A DNA stretch of 8,554 nt from Bacteroidota bacterium (GCA_023453665.1 JAEXTA010000015.1:1-8554), one strand, 5' to 3'; positions 1 through 6,722 are shown, counted from the stretch's first letter. A program made the numbers and translations. Notes: a model not told the origin generated them from the sequence alone.

Positions 1-222
1 CTGTTTATCTGATGGCTCAAAGTACGTGGTGGTTTCCTTAAACGGACTCCATTGCAGGTAAGCCTTTTCGTGCGGCGGGTCTGATTCCCTGAATTCGAAC
101 ATCGAGCCATATTCATTTGTCACGAGTCCAAGGTTTTTACTGTACCATTCTCTCATCTGCTCGGGACTTTTACATTTAAAAAAGATACCGCCTATTCCTG
201 TCACCTTTTTACTTTCGGGCAT
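1..222 (-). CDS. VOC/glyoxalase-fold protein, N-terminal part (C-terminus beyond window)
   Basis: The 74 visible codons run MPESKKVTGIGGIFFKCKSP and on, with a first beta strand (GIGGIFF), then an S-P-E-Q-M-x-x-W-Y-x-x-x-L-G-L helix, then MFEFRES and a W-S-P-F...YFEPS segment. This order is typical of small cytoplasmic VOC-superfamily proteins annotated as glyoxalase or bleomycin-resistance-like, usually about 120-150 residues, so roughly half is present. The first strand has Gly where glyoxalase I has its metal ligand, so a metal-dependent reaction cannot be assumed and the substrate is unknown. The ATG at 222 is chosen because AAAGGAG lies 8 bases upstream (231-237) and the family normally begins just before this strand. 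The frame stays open upstream to about 426 and includes ATGs at 288, 309 and 321, which would add a hydrophobic N-terminus; these lack a comparable ribosome binding site. Confidence 0.85.
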   Translation of the reverse strand, partial: MPESKKVTGIGGIFFKCKSPEQMREWYSKNLGLVTNEYGSMFEFRESDPPHEKAYLQWSPFKETTTYFEPSDKQ

Positions 223-230
223 AAGCGCCG

Positions 231-237
231 CTCCTTT
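231..237 (-). promoter_or_regulatory. Shine-Dalgarno site of the VOC-family gene
   Basis: On the minus strand this reads AAAGGAG, 8 bases before the ATG at 222. It decides the start in a frame that stays open for another 200 bases upstream. Confidence 0.7.
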
Positions 238-461
238 GTTTGAAATGTTGCTTTTTATTTCTGTTGATTTGTTAAACCCGTTGAACATAAAAACAGCTAA
301 GAATATCATGACAAAAATCATAATTATCTCACTTTCTATTTCATTGTTAAGAATTTTTATAAAAGGATTTGCTGATAGGAAATTATAAATGAAAGTACAG
401 AATTCAAAACAGACTAATATTTATGTTTCTGCTCTATAATCAGATTACAATCTATGCTCTT

Positions 462-1334
462 TCAGAATTTTAAATTATAAAATTCTGCTTCTTCTTCAAC
501 AATTCTTTTTATGAGAGATGTTAAGTATTCCCATTCTTTAATAGAATAACTCTGTACATCAACAGAAAGAATTTTACCTTTATTTATATCTATTACTACT
601 TTAGGCGTTATCATAAATGCATCATCAAGCTCTTCCTCTTCAATATAAAACATTGGACTTGGCATACCTGGAACAGGTAACCCTATCCATTGACCTGTAC
701 TGGTACCTCCTTCAAAAATATTATATGTTAAATAAACATTTTTTGTTAGGATAAAATATTTTATATCAGGATAACTTGTCTTCATTTCCCTGCAAAATGT
801 TTCTAAAGTTTCAGGTATGGGTATAGCAATATGAAGTGAATCTTCCGGTCTGCAATAAACTTCTGTAGAAACTAAATCCGCAACTGCACTCCAATCCAAT
901 CGTTTCACATTCAATTTTTTATGTCTGTACTTTGTCATAGTTCCCCATTGTTCTCCTTCAAGTATTTTCGCGAATGAATTGTATTTTTCGCTTATATAAG
1001 CCCGGGGTGATTGTAAAGAATCTTTGTTTTGCCTCTCAAACGGTTTAAAGAAATCATATGTTTGTTCACTCTCATAATCAATTACAAAATCATTAATATT
1101 TATATCCTTTGCTTTTTTTGTTTTTACTGAATCATCATCTGAATAATGAAAAGAAACTCCGGACGAATCGATATTAGTAAAATAAATAACATCGCCATCC
1201 CTAAAGATAATTTTATTACTTCCATCCAACTTAATACTGTTCCCACTCGAAGATGAAGAACACGATAACAGTGTTAGTGCTAAAATTACAATTACAATTG
1301 TTTTCATTATTAAAACTTTATTGAAGGTGCTCAT
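462..1334 (-). CDS. Predicted lipoprotein of unknown function
   Basis: This gene encodes 290 residues, or 281 if translation begins at the second ATG (1307). A hydrophobic signal (MKTIVIVILALTLLSC) ends in a lipobox with Cys25 (long form), followed by a Ser run. It is therefore probably an envelope-anchored lipoprotein. The rest is a soluble acidic domain of mixed alpha/beta character with no motif I recognise; it includes a G-x-P-V-P-G-M-P-S-P segment near residue 220 and ends in an Ile/Glu-rich helix. No clear Shine-Dalgarno precedes either ATG. The start at 1334 lies 11 bases after the stop of the serine hydrolase gene, which favours translational coupling, while the start at 1307 gives the more usual signal length. 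It is likely co-transcribed with the hydrolase. Function unknown. Confidence 0.8.
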   Translation of the reverse strand: MSTFNKVLIMKTIVIVILALTLLSCSSSSSGNSIKLDGSNKIIFRDGDVIYFTNIDSSGVSFHYSDDDSVKTKKAKDININDFVIDYESEQTYDFFKPFERQNKDSLQSPRAYISEKYNSFAKILEGEQWGTMTKYRHKKLNVKRLDWSAVADLVSTEVYCRPEDSLHIAIPIPETLETFCREMKTSYPDIKYFILTKNVYLTYNIFEGGTSTGQWIGLPVPGMPSPMFYIEEEELDDAFMITPKVVIDINKGKILSVDVQSYSIKEWEYLTSLIKRIVEEEAEFYNLKF

Positions 1335-1345
1335 TTTAGTTTATT

Positions 1346-2461
1346 TCAGTCTGTCAAAATTTCTAAAATTTTATTTATGATTTCAGGCCTTAATTTTCTT
1401 TCATCTCTATCCAAAACAAAAACAGAAATAGTGGTGTTCAATGCCGGAAAATATTCTACCGCCGTTCCCCAAAAGCCTGTATGCCCATAGCCTTTGTAAC
1501 CGCTGTATTCACCGGAAGAAATTCCAAGGTAGTAGTTGCTCTCAGTAGAATCTGTTGTTTGAATCTTCGTATAAATCAAATTGAATACTGCAGTGTCTTT
1601 TATAATTTCAGAATTAAAAAGTTTGTGAGTGAAAATAGCAAGGTCGTGAGTTGTGCATGCAATTCCTCCACCGCCGTAAAGATCAACCGAAATATCTATG
1701 TCATAAGAATCCCAGTTATACTCGCCCCAATACTGATGCACTAATGATTTTGTACCTCGAGGTTTTTTTTCGAGTGTTGGCATCCAGGTGTCGTTCAATC
1801 CGAGCGCTTCATACGATAGCAGTTCACGCATTGCTAAGTGGAATGGTTTCTTAACTATACCTTCAATTATTTCTGTAAGCAAAAGATAGTTTGCGTCTGA
1901 GTAGTTAAAAACCGTACCGGGATTTCCGAGCGGAGCTCCCTGTTTTATCGTCAATTCTAATTGTTCGTCGCGCGTCCACCTGTAAGTTTTGTTCGCGCTT
2001 ATAAAATCGATGTAATCCTGTGTAGCGTAATTCTGTATTCCGCTTGTATGTGACAGAAGATGTTTAACAGCTATTGAATCAAGATCATAACCTCTTGTTT
2101 GAAACAACTCTTTTGTTTTATCAGTAAGTAATGTTTTGACGGATTGATGAATGGACAACTTATTTTCCTCAACCAATTTCAAAATGGTCGCCGACACATA
2201 AGGTTTAATGTTGCTTGCGATAAGCGCTGGCTGATCGTGTTCAAGTTCTGATTCGGAATTTTTATTTGAATAACCACTCGCCCCGCTCCAGGAAATACCA
2301 TTAGACGGTGATTCAACGTGCACCATTAGCCCGACTGATTTTGGATTTGCAGTATAAATTGAATCAAGAACATTCTGAATTTTTGTTTCTGCAGATTGGG
2401 CATTAACAAAACTATTCAGATACAAAAAGCCAATTAAGAAGAATGTTAGTCGTGTCTTCAT
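1346..2461 (-). CDS. Secreted serine hydrolase, beta-lactamase (class C/PBP4*-like) family
   Basis: This 371-residue protein has a Sec signal peptide (MKTRLTFFLIGFLYLNSFVNAQ). Three motifs of the serine beta-lactamase/DD-peptidase fold are visible: S83-N-I-K86 (SxxK, nucleophile and general base), Y187-S-D189 (position of YxN, with Asp replacing the usual Asn) and H327-T-G329 (position of KTG). The family-typical LLSHTSG (135-141) and L-Y-G-G-G-G-I (about 261-267) segments are also present. Length fits the family, which includes D-aminopeptidases, esterases and penicillin-binding-like hydrolases acting outside the cytoplasm. Substrate cannot be told from sequence, and resistance to beta-lactams should not be assumed. 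It ends 11 bases before the lipoprotein gene downstream, so the two probably form an operon. Its start lies just after the shortened repeat copy A. Open frames on the other strand inside it are shadows. Confidence 0.92.
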   Translation of the reverse strand: MKTRLTFFLIGFLYLNSFVNAQSAETKIQNVLDSIYTANPKSVGLMVHVESPSNGISWSGASGYSNKNSESELEHDQPALIASNIKPYVSATILKLVEENKLSIHQSVKTLLTDKTKELFQTRGYDLDSIAVKHLLSHTSGIQNYATQDYIDFISANKTYRWTRDEQLELTIKQGAPLGNPGTVFNYSDANYLLLTEIIEGIVKKPFHLAMRELLSYEALGLNDTWMPTLEKKPRGTKSLVHQYWGEYNWDSYDIDISVDLYGGGGIACTTHDLAIFTHKLFNSEIIKDTAVFNLIYTKIQTTDSTESNYYLGISSGEYSGYKGYGHTGFWGTAVEYFPALNTTISVFVLDRDERKLRPEIINKILEILTD

Positions 2462-2486
2462 AATTTTATTTCCTATGAATCATTGA

Positions 2487-2560
2487 ACTGCACTATTTTT
2501 TTCTTTGCGCCGTATCTCTTTACTTACCCATCCGTCATTGAAGGATTAAAGAGGTTAGGT
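2487..2560 (-). repeat. Intergenic element copy A (shortened attC-like repeat)
   Basis: This lies between the lipoprotein gene stop (2569) and the hydrolase start (2461). On the minus strand it opens with ACCTAAC (2554-2560), an exact match to the integron R'' box consensus RYYYAAC. A hairpin with perfect 7-bp arms follows (CTCTTTA at 2516-2522 and TAAAGAG at 2547-2553 on plus, with inner arms ATCC/GGAT), then a shared G/C-A-rich stretch. Positions 2503-2526 match copy B at 22 of 24 bases and copy C at 20 of 24. The second half found in B and C is missing, so this copy is truncated. Confidence 0.6.
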
Positions 2561-2568
2561 TGCTTTTA

Positions 2569-3207
2569 TTAATTCTGAATACAGTTGGGTAAACTTTCAA
2601 TATACTCAACGAAAGAAGTTTCTAAAGCATTTGTTGAACTTTTACTTTTAAATAAATCCATAACACTTGAACTGCTACCAATTGATTGAACCCGATAAAC
2701 CATTTTTCTTTGCCTTAAGTCCCACAATTGCAAAATTAACCGTGATTCTTTGTCGCCAACCTGTACCTGATAATAATATTTTTCTGAAGAAAAAAACTCT
2801 ACACTTTCAAAGAAGATTAAATAATCGGCATTAAAAGTAGTACTTAAATATTCAAAAAAGGTTGAATCTTCTTTTGTCATATTGCTGAAGCAGTATTTTC
2901 TGCTGTTCATTGAACGTTCTAAATCCGGAGCTGCATAGTATAATCTGGTTTGGTCAATAATACTTATACAAGGTCTAAGTTCTTTTAATTTTTTTGTAAA
3001 TGCACTGGTATATAATTTTGCTTCAGGGGAAACATAAAAACTTGAGTCACTTCCAACAAAGTGCCATTCACCTGTTAATGGACATACAATAATGTTTTTG
3101 TTCGTAAAATCTTTAGTATCCATGTTCGGATCCCTGAATACAGTAACTAAACTACTTGAACAGGAGTTTAGTATTAACCCCAAAACTACAATTAGTAAAT
3201 ATTTCAA
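2569..3207 (-). CDS. Predicted lipoprotein of unknown function
   Basis: This encodes 212 residues from a TTG start at 3207. That start is chosen because AAAGGA lies 7 bases upstream (3215-3220) and the product begins MKYLLIVVLGLILNSC, a compact lipoprotein signal with lipobox LNSC. A TTG at 3225 in the same frame would add six residues but has no ribosome binding site, and no ATG is available nearby. The mature protein alternates strands and helices: N-I-I-V-C-P-L-T-G, then a helix with ELRP, then N-A-D-Y-L-I-F-F-E, then R-L-I-L-Q-L-W-D-L-R. This pattern recalls envelope lipoproteins of the CsgG/LpoB type, but that is only an impression of fold. The gene stands alone between repeat copies B and A, like a single-gene cassette. 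Function unknown. Confidence 0.8.
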   Translation of the reverse strand: MKYLLIVVLGLILNSCSSSLVTVFRDPNMDTKDFTNKNIIVCPLTGEWHFVGSDSSFYVSPEAKLYTSAFTKKLKELRPCISIIDQTRLYYAAPDLERSMNSRKYCFSNMTKEDSTFFEYLSTTFNADYLIFFESVEFFSSEKYYYQVQVGDKESRLILQLWDLRQRKMVYRVQSIGSSSSVMDLFKSKSSTNALETSFVEYIESLPNCIQN

Positions 3208-3253
3208 TTTATAATCCTTTATCAATCGATAAGAAAGCAGTAATTGCTTAACA

Positions 3254-3428
3254 ACCTAACGGCGTGTTATGTTAAACCGCAACTCCGCGTTTATAATTAT
3301 TTAAAAGATTTCCTGTGTTTATTTTTTCTAAAGAACGCTATTCAAAAAAATCGACCCGAGCTTTTTTTTTCTTAGCACCGTATCTCTTTACTTACTTGTT
3401 CATCTTCGACGGATTAAAGATGTTATAC
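3254..3428 (-). repeat. Intergenic element copy B, attC-like with inverted ends
   Basis: This 175-bp element lies between the TPR gene and the lipoprotein gene. On the minus strand it starts with GTATAAC (3422-3428), which contains the TAA stop of the TPR gene, and ends with GTTAGGT (3254-3260), an exact GTTRRRY. Inside these boxes, TTAATCCG near the start pairs with CGGTTTAA near the end (one mismatch), giving an R''-L''...L'-R' arrangement with spacers of about 4 and 11 bases. A hairpin TCTTTA/TAAAGA (3385-3390, 3415-3420) sits near the start. It shares a 21/23 match (3340-3362) with copy C and the block TTTCCTGTGTTTATTT (3309-3324) with copies C and, in part, D. It is longer than most attC sites, so the integron reading is an inference. 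Confidence 0.6.
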
Positions 3429-3866
3429 CACATCTTTTGTTAATAGATTTCCAAGAATAACAAAGTACTCTCTTTCTATTTCTGTAAATTTTTCTTGATA
3501 GTTTTGCAATTCTTGATACAATAGTAAACTCTTATCTACTTTGTTATTATGGAAAAGAGAAATTGCATAACCCAATTTATAATAGTTGCCTTTTGATTTA
3601 TCAAACGCTTTGCTGTAATACTCTTCAGAAAGATTAAAATCACCGTTGGTCAGATAACACCAACCAATTGATGCATAAATAATTGGACTTTTAGAATCAG
3701 ACAAGGCTTTTTCATAATACTTTATGGCCGAATCAAAAAAACCTAAATCAGCAAGATAGTTTGCTTTAGATAAATTAAAATCTTCTTGAGTGATACCAAC
3801 AAACCAATAAAGAAGGTATAAATAGAATAGTTTAAAATATATCCAGGGTTTTAATAATAACTTCAT
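3423..3866 (-). CDS. Short TPR-repeat protein with N-terminal membrane or signal segment
   Basis: This 147-residue protein begins MKLLLKPWIYFKLFYLYLLY, a hydrophobic segment that is either a signal peptide or a membrane anchor. About three tetratricopeptide-like helix pairs follow: residues about 31-64 (A-N-Y-L-A-D-L-G-F-F-D-S-A-I-K-Y-Y-E-K-A-L), 65-97 (A-S-I-G-W-C-Y-L-T-N-G-D-F) and 98-125. TPRs bind other proteins; no enzyme motif is seen and the partner is unknown. The frame is open further upstream to an ATG at 3947, but those 27 codons fall entirely inside repeat element C and give a basic, non-TPR sequence, so 3866 is preferred. The stop codon lies inside the first box of element B, as is usual for integron cassettes. 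Confidence 0.75.
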   Translation of the reverse strand: MKLLLKPWIYFKLFYLYLLYWFVGITQEDFNLSKANYLADLGFFDSAIKYYEKALSDSKSPIIYASIGWCYLTNGDFNLSEEYYSKAFDKSKGNYYKLGYAISLFHNNKVDKSLLLYQELQNYQEKFTEIEREYFVILGNLLTKDVV

Positions 3867-4030
3867 ACTTTTAATGGCGGTGCATCGCCGTGTTTGTAAA
3901 TATTTAAAAATTTTCCTGTGTTTATTTCTCCAATGAACTCTATTCAAAAAGATCGACCCGAACTATTTTTTTCTTTGCGCCTTATCTCAATACTCACCCG
4001 TCCGGCTTTGACCGACTAAAGAGATTAGAT
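3867..4030 (-). repeat. Intergenic element copy C (attC-like, degenerate ends)
   Basis: This copy lies between the AIPR gene and the TPR gene. The TAA stop of the AIPR gene lies within ATCTAAT (minus, 4024-4030), one base away from RYYYAAC. The hairpin is partly kept: ATCTC at 3984-3988 pairs with GAGAT at 4021-4025, with an inner GTC(C)GG/CCGAC stem. Positions 3942-3964 match copy B at 21 of 23 bases, and TTTCCTGTGTTTATTT (3912-3927) is identical to B. The far end, next to the TPR start, has a GGCG/CGCC hairpin (about 3875-3890) in place of a clear GTTRRRY box, so that end is degenerate or rebuilt. Confidence 0.55.
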
Positions 4031-5716
4031 TGATACTACTTTTTTATTCAACATCGTTGTGATTTTAGTATCCAAATTGGATGATTTTAGCAAAGCATTT
4101 AAATCACTTGTGTTTTTACCAATAGTATTTTTTAGTACCTCGACTGATGTATTAATTAAATCATGAAAATTGTATCTGTTTGCTTTAATATCATCAGAAT
4201 ATTTTTGAATATTCTGAAGATTAGACCAATTGTCATCACCTTTGATTTTATGTGAGATTATTCTAGACAAATGAAAAGTAGCGTTTCGGTACAGGAATCT
4301 ACTTATATCATTTTTATTCTCAGCATATTCTGTTTTGCTAAGTTCTTGTTTAACTTTTTTATATATAAGAGTTGAAAAAATATATATTTGTGCAGGGCGA
4401 CCCGTAAATATTTTGTCGTAATATTCACTCCATACTTTGTATTTCCTACTTCTTGAATCAGAACAGCGTTTTAAAACTATGCTTAAATATGCAACTGCTA
4501 CAATGTCGTTGGGGAATATATTATCAGCTGTAATTCCTTTATTGTTGTGATATTGTCTCGGCTTTCTTTCATAGTAATAACCAAAATGTTTCATTATCTC
4601 TTCAAGGTCAATTTGACTTTGCTCATTGGCTCTTAAATTTCTCCCGGATATTTTATTTTGATTATTGGTTGTTAATACAACTTTGTCTACTAGATTTAAA
4701 TTATCAGTTTGAAAAATTTTAACTAATACACGTGAATCCTTCTTTAAATTCCCTTGTTTTTCAGCTAATGCCAATGTTGAGGCGGTTTGGCATCCATTAA
4801 CGATTTGAACATTTTTTAGCTTTATATGTGGATTGTCAGGATCGGTGACAGGATCTACTCTGTCACACACCATTGTAATTCCATTATTTAGAAACCAAAA
4901 TAAATAAGACTGTTCAAGGGATGAGCAAGTTGATAAAATATCAGAATTTACAGAACCTCGCGTACCTAAAAATCTTCTAATATTTAAATCGTAAATAAAA
5001 CCGTGTTTGTCTTCATTAACAATTCTTGCAATCTCGGAAGCTGGGACAGTACATATTATTCCGGTTAAACCTTGAGTTTGGTATTTAATTAACGATGGTG
5101 AATTAGCATCATATTTTATTTTTATATCACAATCGATTTTTTTATTTCTTTTCTCACTTGCGTTTAATTTGTCTACTAATTGAATTGAGCTTACGAATTC
5201 GAAAGAAAAACTTGCAAAAGTATCATTGTCATACGCTTCAATTATTGTTTTTCTTTCTTGAACACATTCTTCTGAAACTTCAACTCCAATTGAATTTGTA
5301 ATGTATGCTACTTTTATATGAATGTTCGAAGGTCCAAATGAACTTTGTGTAGCTCGATATTCAAGAATTTTATCCCGAAATTTTATATTTGATATCTTAT
5401 CAATATCCTCTCGTGTTTTATTAAAAAGCCAGTTAAGGCCATTACTTATCTGAATAACTCTATTAGACTCAAATGAATCTGTAAATTTTGATTGAATTAT
5501 ATATACAAAACACTCATCGCCTTCTTCCTCTATTGTAATTGAGTCGATTTGTTTATCTTGACCTCCATCAACGAAATCGGTATCGTCATAGGAATTTAAT
5601 CCTATATCAGTATATGTTGAATGTGCAAAACGAAAAAAAGCATAATCATTTTCACAGCCCAAAAATTGTTTTAATTCATCCACATTAGTTTCAACAATTT
5701 GTTGTTTTATATTCAT
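4025..5716 (-). CDS. AIPR-family (abortive infection phage resistance) protein
   Basis: This 563-residue protein has the marks of the AIPR family (PF10592), linked to abortive infection against phage. Numbering from the upstream GTG at 5722, the family core includes N-I-R-R-F-L-G (247-253), F-W-F-L-N-N-G-I-T-M (275-284), Q-I-V-N-G-C-Q-T (306-313), T-T-N-N-Q-N-K-I (351-358) and Y-Y-Y-E-R-K-P-R-Q (382-390). The N-terminal part has G-G-Q-D-K-Q-I-D60, then about 16 residues later I-I-Q77-S-K79-F, which fits a PD-(D/E)xK nuclease-like site with Gln in place of Glu. A cytoplasmic nucleic-acid-targeting role is likely but inferred. ATG 5716 is preferred over GTG 5722 because GAGGTG is well spaced only for the ATG. 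No toxin, antitoxin or restriction partner is adjacent; the neighbours are separated by repeat elements. Confidence 0.88.
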   Translation of the reverse strand: MNIKQQIVETNVDELKQFLGCENDYAFFRFAHSTYTDIGLNSYDDTDFVDGGQDKQIDSITIEEEGDECFVYIIQSKFTDSFESNRVIQISNGLNWLFNKTREDIDKISNIKFRDKILEYRATQSSFGPSNIHIKVAYITNSIGVEVSEECVQERKTIIEAYDNDTFASFSFEFVSSIQLVDKLNASEKRNKKIDCDIKIKYDANSPSLIKYQTQGLTGIICTVPASEIARIVNEDKHGFIYDLNIRRFLGTRGSVNSDILSTCSSLEQSYLFWFLNNGITMVCDRVDPVTDPDNPHIKLKNVQIVNGCQTASTLALAEKQGNLKKDSRVLVKIFQTDNLNLVDKVVLTTNNQNKISGRNLRANEQSQIDLEEIMKHFGYYYERKPRQYHNNKGITADNIFPNDIVAVAYLSIVLKRCSDSRSRKYKVWSEYYDKIFTGRPAQIYIFSTLIYKKVKQELSKTEYAENKNDISRFLYRNATFHLSRIISHKIKGDDNWSNLQNIQKYSDDIKANRYNFHDLINTSVEVLKNTIGKNTSDLNALLKSSNLDTKITTMLNKKVVSI

Positions 5717-5735
5717 TTCCACCTCTTAATTATAA

Positions 5736-5922
5736 AGTTAACGGTGTATCATGTTAAAACGAAACGACGTAATTATTTTATCTAAAAGATTTCCAGTGTG
5801 TTTATTTTTTAAAAAACTTTTCATTTCTATTTAAATGCTTAACCAAGCTAAATGAACCAAAGCACTGATACCAACTATTTTACTTGGTTAAGTTTAATAT
5901 TTACTTTTTAAAAAAGTTATGT
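5736..5922 (-). repeat. Intergenic element copy D, attC-like with a divergent half
   Basis: This 187-bp element lies between the membrane-protein gene and the AIPR gene. On the minus strand it starts with ACATAAC (5916-5922), three bases after the TAG stop, and ends with GTTAACT (5736-5742); each differs from the attC box consensus at one base. TTAAAAAG near the start pairs with CGTTTTAA near the end (one mismatch), with spacers of about 5 and 11 bases, as in copy B. The half next to the AIPR start resembles copy B, including the GTTTTAACAT...CACCGTTA end block and a TTTCC..TGTGTTTATTT block (5790-5807). The other half is unrelated to A-C and carries its own long inverted repeat. Confidence 0.55.
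5838..5892. repeat. Perfect 10-bp inverted repeat inside element D
   Basis: CTTAACCAAG (5838-5847) and CTTGGTTAAG (5883-5892) are perfect inverted copies separated by 35 bases. No run of T follows on either strand, so this is not a simple terminator. It may be the variable stem of an attC-like fold, or an operator for the AIPR gene that starts about 120 bases further on. Confidence 0.7.
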
Positions 5923-5924
5923 AT

Positions 5925-6392
5925 CTATTTTATTGCCATTTCTTTTCTAAATAATTCTTTAATTTCTTTAAATTTATTTAAGTGCCATTTAAGAAGTTGT
6001 GAATTCTGATGTGATATTTTTGTGCGTTCTTCTCCAACAGCTAATCCGTCAGAACCATCCCTTGGATAAAGTTGTTCATATAGCGTTATCATATCAATTG
6101 ATTTTGTATAAACCTCATCAATTGCTTTTTGAATCGATTCACTAAACAGAAAAAATACTTCTGAAACACTAGAATAAAAATCTGAGCAACGTACAAAATT
6201 AGTATGTCCATCTCTTTGAATTTCCAAAAAATATTGATTAACAATCTTGTACATAGCTAGCTTTCTTTCATAAGTATCGAACTTTAATCTTCTCCGATTA
6301 ATCTGATACTGTTGGAAAGCTATATACAAAGCCAATAAAGCAATAAGTGGAGTTAATAAGGAAGACAAAATATCAACTAGTGATGATTGCAT
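5925..6392 (-). CDS. Small membrane-anchored protein of unknown function
   Basis: This 155-residue protein has one hydrophobic segment near the N-terminus (about residues 5-25, S-S-L-L-T-P-L-I-A-L-L-A-L-Y-I-A-F). A basic turn (N-R-R-R-L-K-F-D-T-Y-E-R-K) follows, then a mostly helical cytoplasmic domain rich in Glu and Lys. By the positive-inside rule the helical domain faces the cytoplasm. Similar single-helix proteins with an L-K-x-D-x-Y-E-R-R motif after the membrane segment are frequent hypothetical genes in accessory DNA; none has a function I can name. The ATG at 6392 follows ATAAAATT with no Shine-Dalgarno. It lies immediately before element D, in the same orientation as the AIPR gene; a link between the two is possible but unsupported. 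Confidence 0.75.
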   Translation of the reverse strand: MQSSLVDILSSLLTPLIALLALYIAFQQYQINRRRLKFDTYERKLAMYKIVNQYFLEIQRDGHTNFVRCSDFYSSVSEVFFLFSESIQKAIDEVYTKSIDMITLYEQLYPRDGSDGLAVGEERTKISHQNSQLLKWHLNKFKEIKELFRKEMAIK

Positions 6393-6617
6393 AATTTTAT
6401 TCTATTGCTAATTTTAGGAAATTATGTTGTTACCTAGACTGATTTTATTATACTAAACAACCAATATTTACAAATTATTTTTCTCCCGAACCGCTTTCCA
6501 CATACAAGCCAAACCTGTACAACTGCCTCAAAGCACTGCCCCGGGATTTTTTCGGAAGAAACAAAGGGGCGTATAAAAACAACACAAACTTATATTAATT
6601 CATAACCAGTTTCAATA
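6393..6617. other. Gene-free stretch between the membrane-protein gene and the terminator
   Basis: With the terminator and the bases up to 6722, about 330 bases lack a gene. At 6480-6570 the base composition is richer in G+C than the surroundings, and short frames are open on both strands but without start codons. A loose inverted repeat GTTGTT/AACAAC (6426-6431, 6456-6461) lies upstream of the membrane-protein gene. I see no promoter I would defend. Confidence 0.5.
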
Positions 6618-6661
6618 TTAAAAATAAAAACGCCCGAAGCGGCGGGCAAGGCGCTCCGGGC
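6618..6661 (-). terminator. Rho-independent terminator of the DUF559 gene
   Basis: On the minus strand GCCCGGAGCG (6652-6661) pairs with CGCTTCGGGC (6632-6641) over 10 positions with one G.U wobble, a 10-base loop, then GTTTTTATTTTT. On the plus strand the same stem has an A.C mismatch and no T run, so it works for minus-strand transcripts. It lies about 60 bases after the stop of the nuclease gene. Confidence 0.85.
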
Positions 6662-6722
6662 TTTCCACATTATAACCCTGCTTAAGTTTACGCCAATAAG
6701 GCATCAAGCAAAGTTACACCCA

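Noticed and set aside
445..461. Terminator after the lipoprotein gene
   Set aside because: The AGATT/AATCT stem is only 5 bp and no T run follows.
1481..1744. Plus-strand open frame of 87 codons
   Set aside because: It lies wholly inside the well-supported serine hydrolase gene on the other strand and has no recognisable domain.
1651..1854. Plus-strand open frame of 67 codons
   Set aside because: Shadow of the same hydrolase gene, overlapping another shadow frame, with no ribosome binding site.
2494..2505. T-rich runs in elements A, B and C as terminators
   Set aside because: On the minus strand, the transcribed strand of these genes, the runs are A, not T. On plus they precede the hairpin instead of following it.
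6506..6575. 45-codon minus-strand frame in the GC-richer island
   Set aside because: No start codon and no similarity that I can recognise; kept only as a possible remnant.
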